Made by a program: the position numbers and the translations under genes. DNA of 64,000 nucleotides from Schizochytrium sp. TIO01 (Eukaryota > Sar > Bigyra > Thraustochytrida > Thraustochytriidae), in NCBI GenBank assembly GCA_004764695.1, contig SMSO01000025.1, positions 3,617,102 to 3,681,101 of the forward strand, given 5' to 3'. The notes beneath the pieces were generated by a model, which saw only the letters and a list, made by a program, of their open reading frames with translations, did not search any database and was not told where the DNA came from. The number at the start of each line of letters is the position of its first letter. Position 1 is the first letter of the stretch. This document shows, in pieces, positions 26,710-38,464 of the stretch.

Positions 26710-27112
26710 CATCACAACCACTGTCCACAAATCGCTTTCGATTCGCCCTCGAGGCAAATCAAATCGCAGACCGCAGACCGCATACGCAGCCGCCTTTGGC
26801 TCTTGAAAACACAACCTCAGCGAAGGCCGTCGATCAGACGCTCGTGGAGTCCGCTCATCGGCACGAGCTCTTCATTCAAGACATGCGCAGTGCTTATCGT
26901 AAAAGCGCGAAGAGCTCAAGCTCGTTAAAAGAATTCTTCCTCTGCCTGCTACCTTTGCGCCAGCTTTCTCGCGCCTCTTCGCGCCCCTTTCGAAGAGCGC
27001 CTGAGGCTCCTCTGACAGCCCTCACCAGTCCCCAGCCCTAATCGCCTCCTGTAATCTCTGAAGGAGATAACTCTGATTTTTGAAGGTTTGCATCTTTTTA
27101 ATTTGTTTTTAA

Positions 27113-27168
27113 TTTTAAATTAAATTAAATTAAATAATTATAATAATTTAATTAATTAATTAATTAAA
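27113..27168 (+). repeat. (TTAA/TTAAA)n tract
   Basis: Pure A+T block made of TTAAA and then TTAA units. It is one of the short A+T-rich punctuation tracts of this desert. Confidence 0.8.
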
Positions 27169-27199
27169 GAGCAGATGGTTGTTCATAAACGGAAGTTGG

Positions 27200-27221
27200 T
27201 TCTTTCTTTCTTTCTTTCTTC
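27200..27221 (+). repeat. (TTTC)n microsatellite
   Basis: Five tandem TTTC units. Confidence 0.8.
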
Positions 27222-28017
27222 AATGAAGAGTTTTAAAAAGTTGTATGATCAGAGCCTTGACCGGCGAAGGTGATTGATTCATGCACTCGAGGAAACTCGT
27301 TCCGGGGTCAGAGATTGGAAACCGATTTCATTGGCGATCTTCTCTTCTATTGTTCTCTCTTCTTTTCGTTGGACGTGCTCGAAACGCCGCTTTTCAGCAG
27401 CCTGACTCGGCTGTTTTGGTTTGCTTTGCTTTGGTTTGCTTTGGTTTGCTCTGCTTATTTATTCATCTGCTCATCTGCTTTGTCCCGAAGTCGGAGCAGG
27501 CCGGTCAAAAAAAGAGTTCTTCCCCGTTCCGTTTCTTATTGCTCTTTTCAAAAATAACCAGGATGGAAAGAAATCATAATAGAAAGGAACACTTTGAATA
27601 TAATACTGACTTTCCATTTCCTATTTTAATTCTATTTTCAATAATTATTTTCAAATAAAAAATAAAGAAATAAATAAGCAGAGCAGCATTCGTTGTTCAC
27701 AACTATGAGAGCTGCAGATCACTGTAGATATCTTCGTTTGCAGTTGCAGCTTCGCAGAGATAAGGCCGTTGACTTGAGTTGGTGGCGTGACTGCTTCATT
27801 TCCATGCTTCATTTCCATTCTCAACAAGAGATCATAACAGCCGCTCCAAGAATGGTAGTCTCTTCTTTTCCCCATTTATTTCCAATGGTTCATTCATTTC
27901 ATTCCACCATTCCATCCATTTATTATCCGCCCGCCTCGAGCTGCTTGAGCAGTCGAGTTGAGCGCTATCGAATTCAACCCCACTGACTTCAATCAACCCT
28001 ATCGAATTCGCCTCACA

Positions 28018-28072
28018 GGAATCAATCGAATGGACTGAATTGGAGTGGAATGAATTGAAATGGAATGGAATA
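28018..28072 (+). repeat. Degenerate (GGAAT)n block
   Basis: TGGAA/TGAATT/TGGACTGAATT-type pentamer units on the top strand. A block with the complementary motif (ATTCC) lies at 38418-38464, so the two are in inverted orientation about 10.3 kb apart. More ATTCC/ATTCA units occur at about 27880-27920. Confidence 0.65.
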
Positions 28073-28561
28073 GTGTGGTCGTTCCGCTACAACTCGTTCA
28101 ACTCCGTCCAAATCCTGACTAAACTCAGGTCTCCGGAACCGCACAGGACCTCTCGCGGAACCCCTCTCAGCCCTCCCCAGTGCGACACAGGGTATGCGTC
28201 CCCGAAAGCTTTCCGCCGGCAAGATGAAATCGCTCAATCTCTCGCACGATGCGCGGCGGCCTGCGCTCCGGGAGGCAGAGACAGCTCGGAGCGAGGCGGT
28301 GCCAGGCCGGAGCTGCGTTCCACGACCGCCCGAGCTCGACTTGAGGGCCCACGAGGACGCCAGCAGCGAGAAGGGCCATTTTTGCTATTATGCAGACGGC
28401 AGCGCCCGGCCGGTCAAAATAGCACCAAAGTGCGCAGGAGCAGCCTGCCAAAAAGGAGCGACATTTTCATCTTTTTTTAATTCAAGAGGTTTATTGAAAA
28501 CGCTTTGACAACGATAGGAAGAAAAAGGGAGCATTCTTTTAGTTTACAGGGGATGCATTGT

Positions 28562-28592
28562 GTATCTATCTATCTATTTATCTATCTATATG
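28562..28592 (+). repeat. Short (ATCT)n microsatellite
   Basis: About six TATC units with one interruption. Confidence 0.7.
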
Positions 28593-29552
28593 TCGTAGTT
28601 AGTTATTCTGTCCAAGAGCAAAGTTTGTTGCTTGTAAATATATATTTACAATAATCCAATTTTGACAAGCAACGTTTTAATAAATTTTTAGTAAAGCATA
28701 GGAGTCACGGTACCTGTCGCATAAAGGGAAGTTGAGAACTAAAGAAGGGCAGCAATGGAAATAAAACAAGTCACCGTGGCATTATTCATGCATGGCGGCG
28801 TTATTTATGTTGAGCTTCTATTTCAGAGTCGTAAGAAAATCCTATTGTTTTAGAAATGTAAGATCTTGTGATGCCATTTTGCCGTGTTGGTGCAATAAAT
28901 GTGAAACCCCGATTTAGAGATCCGACTGATGATTTATGTGCAGGCCCAGGCTGCATTGCCGGTGCTCAGATACTTCATTGACCAATCGTAGGATACTGAG
29001 CCCCGCCTGAAATCTTTCTGAGATGGATTTCCATGAAGCAGAAATGGATCGTTTCGACGAGATGCTCAAAGGCCTTCTTCCTAAGACTGCTCCGCTACTA
29101 CGATCAAAATCCCCTGATTTGGTCATATCTAGCTTTGTCAAAAGTCGCGTATCATCACAAATATCCCAATTCTATGAAGTTGATCATCATCCACGAAGTG
29201 TCTGCAACCTTACAAACCCTGAGATGGCAGATTTCAAGGGACCTTGGCGGCACCAAAAATTGCCAATACTACCATCATTATCATGACCGCTGTACATCAT
29301 CGTGATCGTAACAAACAACCACCCGGCAGGACGACGATAAGACTCACATGGTGCACAACAAAAGTGCCCTTGATCAAGGCTGTCTGACTGAATCGCCTTG
29401 CAACCCTTATTAGCTTGCGGAATATATTTTAGTTCGAAGTGCCATTTCAATTTAACTTCGAAGACTGCTGAAGGTAGCTTTAAGCTTTGATGACGGTCGT
29501 TTCAAAGGCTGCCGCGTCAGGGAACCGCTCAATCATTCAAAATGTCTAATAA

Positions 29553-29575
29553 CCAGCCAGCCAGCCAGCCAGCCA
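29553..29575 (+). repeat. (CCAG)5 microsatellite
   Basis: Five perfect CCAG units plus CCA. Confidence 0.9.
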
Positions 29576-29765
29576 AAGGAAAATGAAGACAACCGAGTGC
29601 ACAAGTGCGCGCTGCAGAATACCTAAGAAACAGCCGCAGGTCCTGAAGGTCCGACCAGCTTCAACTTGAAGGCCCAGGGGTTGATGAGACTAAGTGGTTG
29701 ACGTTCTCTCGCACTCGGCACATCGTGGATACGGCTATTCCGGAAAGCGAGCTGATTGTCACTGG

Positions 29766-29799
29766 GAAGAAGAAGAAGAAGAAGAAGAAGAAGAAGAAA
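29766..29799 (+). repeat. (GAA)n microsatellite
   Basis: About eleven GAA units. Spurious poly-Glu (top) and poly-Phe (bottom) frames arise from it. Confidence 0.9.
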
Positions 29800-31560
29800 A
29801 AGAGGAAGTGAAAAGCAGAGAGCAGAGAGCTGAGTGGCGAGGCGCTAAGATAGCATGGCTGCATGCAGACAAGCACGCGATGGCATCACACCATGGTTTG
29901 GCAATCACCATGAAGAAAAGGTAGTAGCCACCATTTCTTTTTAATTTTTAAAAATAAAAATAAAAATAAAAAATGAGGAAAAAAATCAACTTTTGCGGAA
30001 GGAGAAATGCCAATGTCAGAAAGACCATGCTTGTAACGCTCGAATCGATCACGAGTCCTGCCTAGCCACGTTTGAAGATCAAAGGTGGAATCGTGTTGAT
30101 CGAGGGCAGCGCCGCGTCTCTTGAACTTGGCCCTTCGCCTGGCAGGTAGAGAGCAGAGTGAAGAGATATGCATTGAATTGAATTTATTTAGCAAAACATA
30201 GCAGTGAAGGGATTACTAAGTTTTGGCGAATTCTAATTGCGGAAAAAGGCCCGAAAGAACCAGATAGGGTAGGTGCAAGTGTCTGTGGGGTGCCAGCTGT
30301 GTCTGCTGCCACTGGGATGGAAGAGAGACAGAGGGGAGGAGAGGACAGTGTGGGTTTGTTTATGCGAACATGCTGAAAAAGCGCGTGCAAGCGCAGCCAA
30401 ATGATAATTTGGTAGGAAGGAGAACACTACTGCTCTTTTTCAAGTACTAGCACCTCCTGCTGCGAGTGCTCTTAGAACGTGCAGAGAGCGTGTGGATTTA
30501 CCAATATTCAGAATTTTTTCTGTGTGCAATGTGTATGGCTTGGATAGCAGAATCTATCGCACCATGCCAACCTTCACGTGTGCTGGCCAACTTTAGAATT
30601 GGTGCCACCAGTCAGCGAGCCAGCCAACCAGAGGAGGAGGAGGTGCCCCACTTGTATTCTATTCAAGGCATGAAGGCGCTGGCGGAGATGCTTGAGAGTG
30701 CGGGTGGGCTCTCATGTTTTGTATGACTACACAAAATAAGAATTGATCTGATTATAAACTGCGAAAAGAAAGGGAGAAATTAAATACTATGCTACGCATA
30801 GAATAAGTTGAGGTGAAGAATAGAGCGAAAGATTCACGACCTCCACTTGAACTTATTGCAGTCAGTTGTGTATGGTTGAGCACACTGTGGGCACTGGGGG
30901 CAGTCTTTAGAAGCAGGACACTACAGAGGCACTTCCGACTGATCACACTATCTGGAAGAGAGAATATTCCTCATTTTAATTTATTAGTTTGTTTATTCAC
31001 CCGCTTTGAAAAAAAGACCAGGCCGGAATTCCAATCAATATTGGTGCCGTCATGCCAAGCAAAACCACGTCCATCCAGTCGGTTTTTAAGGTTGGGATCG
31101 GCCACGAGAGAGTGCCAACCATCGGTTTTCAAGTTGGAGCGCGCGTTAAGACGGCCTGAAGGCAGCGGGGTTATTCCTATTTTCCATCCCCACGTTCTCT
31201 TTACCTCGTGCTTTAATTTACATATTCTAACTATTATAAAACTAAAAGACCTTTATATTTATTTATTCAAAACATTATCTATTTTTTAAATAGCTGAGAA
31301 CTAATAGGTCAATACTACAATCATAACAAGGAAAGCAGTTAAATTAATTAAGGCGCCGCTGAAAGGCTCGAACGAAGCACACTGCCATTGTCATTATGCG
31401 CGCCAGTGGCACGGCCCTCATATTGCATGAAAAGGGAAAGAGAAAGTGCTCAAGCTGCTCGCCTTCCTCCCTCCTCGTGCCAGTGCTCCGACAGACTCCT
31501 CCTTTGCCGAGGCTCTTCGCGTCGCTCGAAGGGTACGTGGCGAAGGCAGGCAAAAAGGCA

Positions 31561-31567
31561 TTGATTC

Positions 31568-31598
<31 letters not shown>

Positions 31599-31603
31599 CG
31601 TTC

Positions 31604-31669
<66 letters not shown>

Positions 31670-31720
31670 GATTGATTGATTGATTCATTCATTCATTCAT
31701 TTATTCATTCATTCATTCAT
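31561..31720 (+). repeat. Long (TTGA)n then (ATTC)n microsatellite
   Basis: About 125 bp of TTGA units with a few interruptions passes into about 35 bp of ATTC units. A 12-bp reading period keeps some frames open, giving meaningless INQS-type or FIHS-type peptides on the two strands. Confidence 0.95.
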
Positions 31721-34522
31721 TCTGCATTGTGCTGCGATGCATTCATTCGCTCCGCCGGCTTTCCTGTAATTTCTACAGACCGCGCTCTTGAGTCGAATTA
31801 TGGTAAAGAAGCAGAAAACACACAGGCCTCACTCGCGCTTGAGGCGGCTCGGGATACCATGCGCGGCCAAGAGAGTATTGAGCGCGCGCAAGGAAATGAG
31901 AGGCTGCTCAGTATCAAACATAGACCTCGCGGCGTTGGATGATAAAGCGTCGCTGAAAGCGCGTTCTCCGGACTGTGTAATGTCGAGGTTGGTTCGTTCC
32001 TTCTCCTGTGCTTTCGCGAGCTCAGCGTGAGAATGGCTCGAATTAGACTCATCGAAAACCCTCGTTACCTTGAGGAATAGCAGGTTCTGTGGCCGCGCGC
32101 GCGACCGACAGGTGATCTGAGACAACGAATGCGGGGAAAGTGCCAAATTCACGCGCGGTACATAGACTAAAACATTCAAGAACAAAGGGCGCTGATCGCA
32201 CTTTGGCCTTTGGCGAAGAAGTGGCGGGATTGAGATGATCAATAGCCTGCTCTAGGTAAGCTGGCCACGGCAGGCAATCTTACTGCCGCCGCGGTCTATG
32301 GGCTGGTGCAAAACAGGGCTTGCTTGCTCTGCAGCGAACTTGGTCGACCCTCGCGATAAAATGGGACGGGATGCACTCAAACTTTATTATCATTTTTTTT
32401 TTTTGAAACACGAACACTGTAAAATAAACGCAGCACGTATTTGCACATGCAGGCGTTTGGTCCGAAGCCATGCGGCCTGCCCAGAACTAAGTCGTTCCAA
32501 GAGGGTACGAGTCCTTTCAGCAGATTGCCGATGAAGGGGGCCAGGCTAGGGTTTAGGGTCATTGGTGGAGTACTCCCCCCGCCGGAAGAACCAGGAACAG
32601 TAGAGCAGCATCTCATGAGACCCTGCACAACGCACATAAAAATTTGCTTGAATCACTCACTGTTTCAGAATTCCAAGAATCACACTCGAAGGTCTTTGGT
32701 CACGGCCTGTTCTGTTTCAAGAAAGCCTGTCAAAGATTTCCATCGATCCAACTACGCAAACGCCTACGTGCTTGTACAGGGCACGAGCCGGGTCGCTGCC
32801 CGTTCTTAAACTTGAACAGCCTGTTTTGTGGCCATCCTCGTGTTCGGTTTTTCCCTAGTACACTACTACTAAGTGTAGAGTCTCCCTCATTCTATTTAAA
32901 GAAAGTTTTAAAATGAACACACAAAATAAAATGTTAAAACTACTATTATTATAAATTGAAAAGGGACCAATTATAAAAATTTGGCGTTGGGTGCCAAACC
33001 ACATATGTAGTACTAGTCTAGCTAGAAAGAAATGCCCATTCTTAAATTTAAAAATAAAATAAAATAAAAATGTTTCAAGTTTGATTTTAGAAAAGCGAAG
33101 CGATGCCAACGAGAAAACCTTTTAAATAAGGAACAACGTCAGTTATAGCACATTATATACAGAGGCCACAGAGGGTTCGAGCTCTTTCGTCTGACGGTGG
33201 CACAGTCGTGCATCCGGCAGTAGCGAAGCTGCACCGAAGAACTTGCAAACTAATTTGCAAACATGGACGTTTGGAAAGCCACAACTTGAAGACCAGCATT
33301 CTTTGCTGCACAATATGGTCCTACGTTCGAAATTAGCGGGTAGCGAGCAACGACAGAAGAAACTGCGATCGCACCACCATCAGCGATACATTAAAAATGC
33401 GCGGTCGCTCTATTGCGGCCATGGCTCAACCGCCTTCAGAATAGCCTTTAAAACTGAAAACGCAGATAAAGTTTGACATGCTATTACGTACATGTGATGG
33501 ATTGAAAGAATCTGCTTTCGATCTTGCGATTATTCGCGTTCGTAGTATATTTTCAACTGCAGAGGCTCTCGTTTCACTCGCTTTAAAGGATCATCAAACG
33601 TGCAAACAGGCGCCTGTGAAAAGCTATCTGCGTGTACGATGCAGCACGCGAAGAGAACGTTCCAAAGGATGACCCAATCGAGGTCAGGCGATAGGACGAT
33701 TACACATTCGTTGCGGACCCATTTCGCAGATTAATCGCTTCCTTTGAATTCTGAGGATCGCCGTCAAATTTGTGAATTCCAGCAAGTTCAACCTTAACTT
33801 AGGCTGCCACACTTGTCAAATGAATGAACTGGAGCTCGCTGGAATGGAAGCGGAAACGATGAAATCCGAGCTCTTGGTCCAGCTAGCTCATGAAGGCGAT
33901 GGCGGCGTGAAAATCAGTCCCCTCGATTCGAAACGCCGATGCAACATTTGAAGCGGGTTGGTCTTCTTGATCGGCTGAAGCAACGTGTCGCCAGAAACGG
34001 TGCTGGAGCAGAGGAAGTCCTCGACATGGGCATCTTTGCGGACGGACGCTTTCTAGAGACCATCTAATTTCCTTTCTGAGCATGCGAGAACTAACTATCT
34101 AATTAATTACCGCTTTTGTCCCCTTTCGTGATGCAGGCTCTTCTGAGGGGTAGGTAGCCGCTAGGACGTCTTACATGGGCGGAAGGTTTTTCCTTTCGTT
34201 TTTCCAAACTTTGTGACTCTTGCTTTCTTTTTCTTTTTCTTTTTTTTTTTTAAACCAGCGGAAACCTTCAAGTTGAACGTTCTCAATACTGGGCAGACCT
34301 TCTCTGTCCGTGGAGCCCTGACCTCGGGGAAGAACGATTTGTAGAGACACGGGTCACTGCGGAGAGCGTGATCTTCGGAGTGCAAGGTGGCGCGATGAAG
34401 AACTCGTTTCTTGAGGTTCCCGAAGCGAAACGCTTCGAAATTTTCGCAAGTCAATCGAAGTAGTTTCAAGTTTTGATTTATGACCCTCCGAGTCAAGCAA
34501 GTTTCTTTTAACAAAAATAAAA

Positions 34523-34543
34523 ATAGATAGATAGATAGATAGA
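34523..34543 (+). repeat. (ATAG)n microsatellite
   Basis: About five tandem GATA units. Confidence 0.8.
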
Positions 34544-35480
34544 AAAAATACATTGAATTTCGTCCATCGTGAAAACAAACCGACTCTGCTCTTACGAAGA
34601 AAGACCGCATAACTGCACAAATGCAACGCATTATCTAGAGCACGCTCGCTTCAAGGTTCAAGGTCGCGAGGCTTCTCCACGTCTCGGCCCAGGGTCAAGG
34701 TTCTGCGCTCCAGCCTCAGTGGTCTCCCTCCAGCCAGCGCCGCTTGCTCTCCTCTTTCGAACGACGACGACGATTTGATTCGACTATCGTCAGAAACAAA
34801 CTAATCAAATCTTCTCAGGACTCACTAACTGCGTGACATTAGTTGGAGCGCCAGAAGACAGCGACGCCTCGCTTAGAGGCCCTTACGTAGTGCCTTCTGT
34901 GTTCGTAAAAGAACGTGAAATGCCAGTTAGCGCTAAACAGCCCCTCAGTCTGAGTTGTGAGTGGTGGGCATAATGACATTATCTTGGCTGTCTTTTTCGT
35001 TTTGTTTCGATGCTGCCGAGACGAAGGACCATTGTTGCGATCGCCGCCGTCGAGAATTGAAATCTTTAGAGGCTATCGCGCGAGCGGGAAGAAAGCAATA
35101 CCGAAGAAAGAAAGTAAGTCCTAACTCTCGACGCGAACGTGATGTTGGAAAACACGACCCGGGGGTGAGCCAATGGGCGAATGAACGCAGAGCGCCACCG
35201 AGGCTTATCCAACCAGGTCCTGCGAGGCAGGCGCTTCTTTCGAACTGGGCCATATCATCGATTATTTCTACATTTGTATAACCATTTCGAAATATAGTTT
35301 TTTTTTTTTTGTTTTTTTTTTAAACTTTAAATTAAAAACCAGAGATTCTTCCTCTGTTAGTTTTTAGAATAAAATTAATGAAGTTCAAAGACGGAAAAAG
35401 ACTTCCTACATTTTCGCGGTTTCGAAAGATCGCCGTCTAAATAAAGTGCTTTTGCAATGACAAGAATTGAACAGTTCGTT

Positions 35481-35504
35481 TTTCTTTCTTTCTTTCTTTC
35501 TTTC
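35481..35504 (+). repeat. (TTTC)6 microsatellite
   Basis: Six perfect tandem units. Confidence 0.9.
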
Positions 35505-35580
35505 ATCATAGCTCATCATAGCTCTGAGAAGCTCCTCAAGCGCACGATGGGCAGCTCAGACAGGCGTCCATTCACTTAGG

Positions 35581-35620
35581 TATGGATGGATGTATGTATG
35601 TATGTATGCATGTATTCATG
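35581..35620 (+). repeat. (TGTA)n microsatellite
   Basis: GGATGGATGTATGTATG-type units over 40 bp. Confidence 0.8.
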
Positions 35621-38417
35621 CAATTCCATACTTATGTGCTTACGAATGCCCAACGCGAAGACCTGATTGGATGTCGATGAAGACGACTCAGGTGCCCTTG
35701 ACACACACACATACATCACTTCTTCTGTACTTGCGCTCTTTGACGGGTCTTGAGCTCGAGCTTGCAATCACAGGTCGCAGAATATGAAATTCCCACGCTG
35801 CCCCCCTCCACACTAGCGGCGGCTGCCAGGAGGGCGCGAGGAGAGGAAACAGGGGGGTGGCAGGAACGTCGTAGCCTCGCTGCAACGTCTAGCGCGACGA
35901 AGAGCGCAACGCACGCGCAAGATTGGCCCAAGCATTTCGGAGATTGAGGCTGCTCGAATCGTCTTCGCTGTTTGATATTTTGCGATAGTTTTAGTACTTG
36001 CACAAAAGGTAATTACGCTCTTAACTTGTCTAGCTAGGCAAGGATGGGGCGCCTGCCTGCCTGCCTGGAGGCATTCGAGGCGCTGCCAAATTGCTCGTTG
36101 GGAAGACTCCATGCTCGAAAAGGTTTCTGTGATTCTCTCCGAACCGAGTGGCATGGCGTGGAAAGCGCTCCCGCCGACCTTATGAACCAGCCGGCCGAAT
36201 CATCTTGAGGCGGCCAGGCAGTTCATCGAGACAATTTCAAGGAAGAGGCCGATTAGATGACATTTGAGATGACGAGGATACAGAGATGCATCTGATCCTA
36301 CGGGGAATCAGGGAAGAAAGGACAGAGGCGACGGCTGGTGGGTATCTAGTCAAATCATGAGGAGAAGATCCCTGGCTGATGCGAATGAATAACCAGGCCT
36401 TTTACAGGAAGAAGGTCACAGCACGCGGCATCTAATGCAGGAGAAAATGAAATACATACTAATCACGGCTAAGAGCCAAGTCTTGATTGAGACTCAACGG
36501 TATATGCGTTTGCCCACTAAGAGAAAGGATAGTTTTTTGGCTTGCACCTATGTTTGTCTCTTACGAAGTTAAACTTTACGGACTGTGTATTTTTTTCAAT
36601 GCCGACGGCCTCAAAGGAGACAAAGCATTGACTGAACAAGACAAATACTGAAGAACAGAAAATATTGAACAAAGCCAAATCTTGAAGGCTAATGGAAAAG
36701 GAAATCCCTAGCACCCATCCTTGCAAAGAAGAAAATGGCCCCTCTATCTATTACGAACAAAATTACACAATGTTGGGTTGAATTTGCTATAAGAGGAGAG
36801 ACAGCACTTCGAGTCGAGTCACCAACAGAGTAACTTTTGAAACGTATATTTGCACTCAGAATTTAGTCAACGGCATCAAAGGGACACGAAAGTGACTCTT
36901 GAATCAATAAAAGCTGGGGAATTAGTTGTGGAAAGACACACATAAAGCAGGTTGGCCTTACGATTTTAATTATCTTTAATTATATAACAAACTTCCTTCG
37001 TTCTGACCTTTAGCTCCTTGTTCTATTTTAGCGGTGGCGCGCGTAATCTCGTGCAATGTGGCTCAGTCTAAATCAGCGGTCTAAAGAGATGTCTGGAATA
37101 AGTAAATGGTGTGTTTCCAAATCAAATTAATTTGAGGTGTGCCAAACGGTAAGAGCCATCATCTGAAAACTTCAAATCATAACTTTCAAAATGTATTTGC
37201 CAAACACGCAGCGTGCAACACAAAACGTTCAGTAAATGATCTTCATTAAAATCGCGGTGCCACTCTGCACCTGTCCAAAAGAATTCTTCTTCTTCTTCAA
37301 ACTTTTCAGAACATTCTTGATTTCAGTATTTATGTGCAGAAGGGTTCAAATGTTGCACCGTTGCAAATCTGTGTTCTTCAAGCAACGCATGAGGCCAATT
37401 CTCAATCAGCTTCAGGACTAACCAAAAGAAGTGACGAACAATGCGGGCTTAGCAAGAAGGTGCTGCGGTCGCTAAATGCGGTGCTGCTGATGTTGTCAGT
37501 GCCATTATCGATACTTATGTTGGAAGTCTTGACTAGTCCTGGGGATCGTTGGCTTGAGTGCCTTACAATGAATCATTACGACACCCCCAAAGCACAGCTA
37601 CGAGGAGCAACTCTGCTAGCTCTGAACCATCCGCGTGTTCACTTCAGGCTTAGTATGGCTAATTCGATCTTGAAGACGCTAGATAACCAGTAATACGTAT
37701 GCGTTGGCTCTACTAGCTAACTGCTCCTCAATCATAATTTAGTCAAGCTTACAGATCGCTGGTACTCGGCGAGGCCTCAAGGATGAAGATGGGAGTATCG
37801 TTTGCCTTCGTACAACCCTGAATGTCTGACAAATGCCCAAGTCGGTGGGTGCGGCTGTTCACGGCCTGGAGTCCAACGAGTCTAGCTCCAAGAAGTTTGC
37901 ATCTAGGTACCTGCAGGAGATGATTTCGAAAGCAATCTCCTTGTTCGCACACCTTGTTTCCGGAGACGATGTGTTTGTTTGTATGATGTATCTGTGATGC
38001 TCAAAATGCCTCCGTGGCCAATTGCCGGTTCTTTCGAGCGAAAGAACACAACCAAAAGAGCCTCTTGTCAAGCTGTAAGAACCTGCAGGTCCTTCATCCA
38101 GGCTAGCTCGGTACGTATGCGTGGACCAACAACTCCACTCGCCGACAGTCTCTGTGCCAGGGTGGTACGATCGCCTAGACGCCTGAGGTAGCAGATGTCG
38201 GCGGCTCAGCGGCTCAGCGGACCGAGTCGAGTTGAGTTGAGTTGAGTCGAGGCGCTAATAGGTTGGTTAGTGCCCAGTAGGCTGCGACGATAGTAGAGTT
38301 TCTGACCTGAAAACACAAGAAGCTTTAGTTCCCGTGCCGCGCGCGCCCTCTCCACAAGGACAATTATCGTGCCTCATCGCATCTTTTTGTTTCTGCGTGG
38401 CAGTGAGAATCCAAGAC

Positions 38418-38464
38418 AATTCCACTCCATTCCACTTCATTCCACTTCATTCCATTCCATTCCA
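38418..38464 (+). repeat. (ATTCC)n block, inverse of the block at 28 kb
   Basis: CATTCCACTTCATTCC-type pentamers over about 47 bp. It is the reverse complement of the GGAAT units at 28018-28072. Confidence 0.75.

Larger units (their letters stand above)
24928..36200. other. Second gene desert, G+C-richer, repeat-laden part
   Basis: No recognisable gene. The sequence alternates between CpG-rich segments (for example 25.2-26.2, 26.4-27.05, 28.1-28.45, 31.7-32.4 and 34.9-36.2 kb) and short A+T-rich tracts. In the G+C-rich segments stop codons are sparse on both strands, so frames of 100-160 codons overlap on opposite strands. I treat these as compositional artefacts. Microsatellites are frequent and are listed separately. 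Confidence 0.45.

Noticed and set aside
31450-31692. Frame with repeated INQS peptide, and its top-strand mirror
   Set aside because: Direct translation of the TTGA microsatellite.
31788-32242. Overlapping 80-137 codon frames on both strands
   Set aside because: G+C-rich, stop-poor segment with no motif on either strand. The bottom-strand frame also lacks an ATG at its start.
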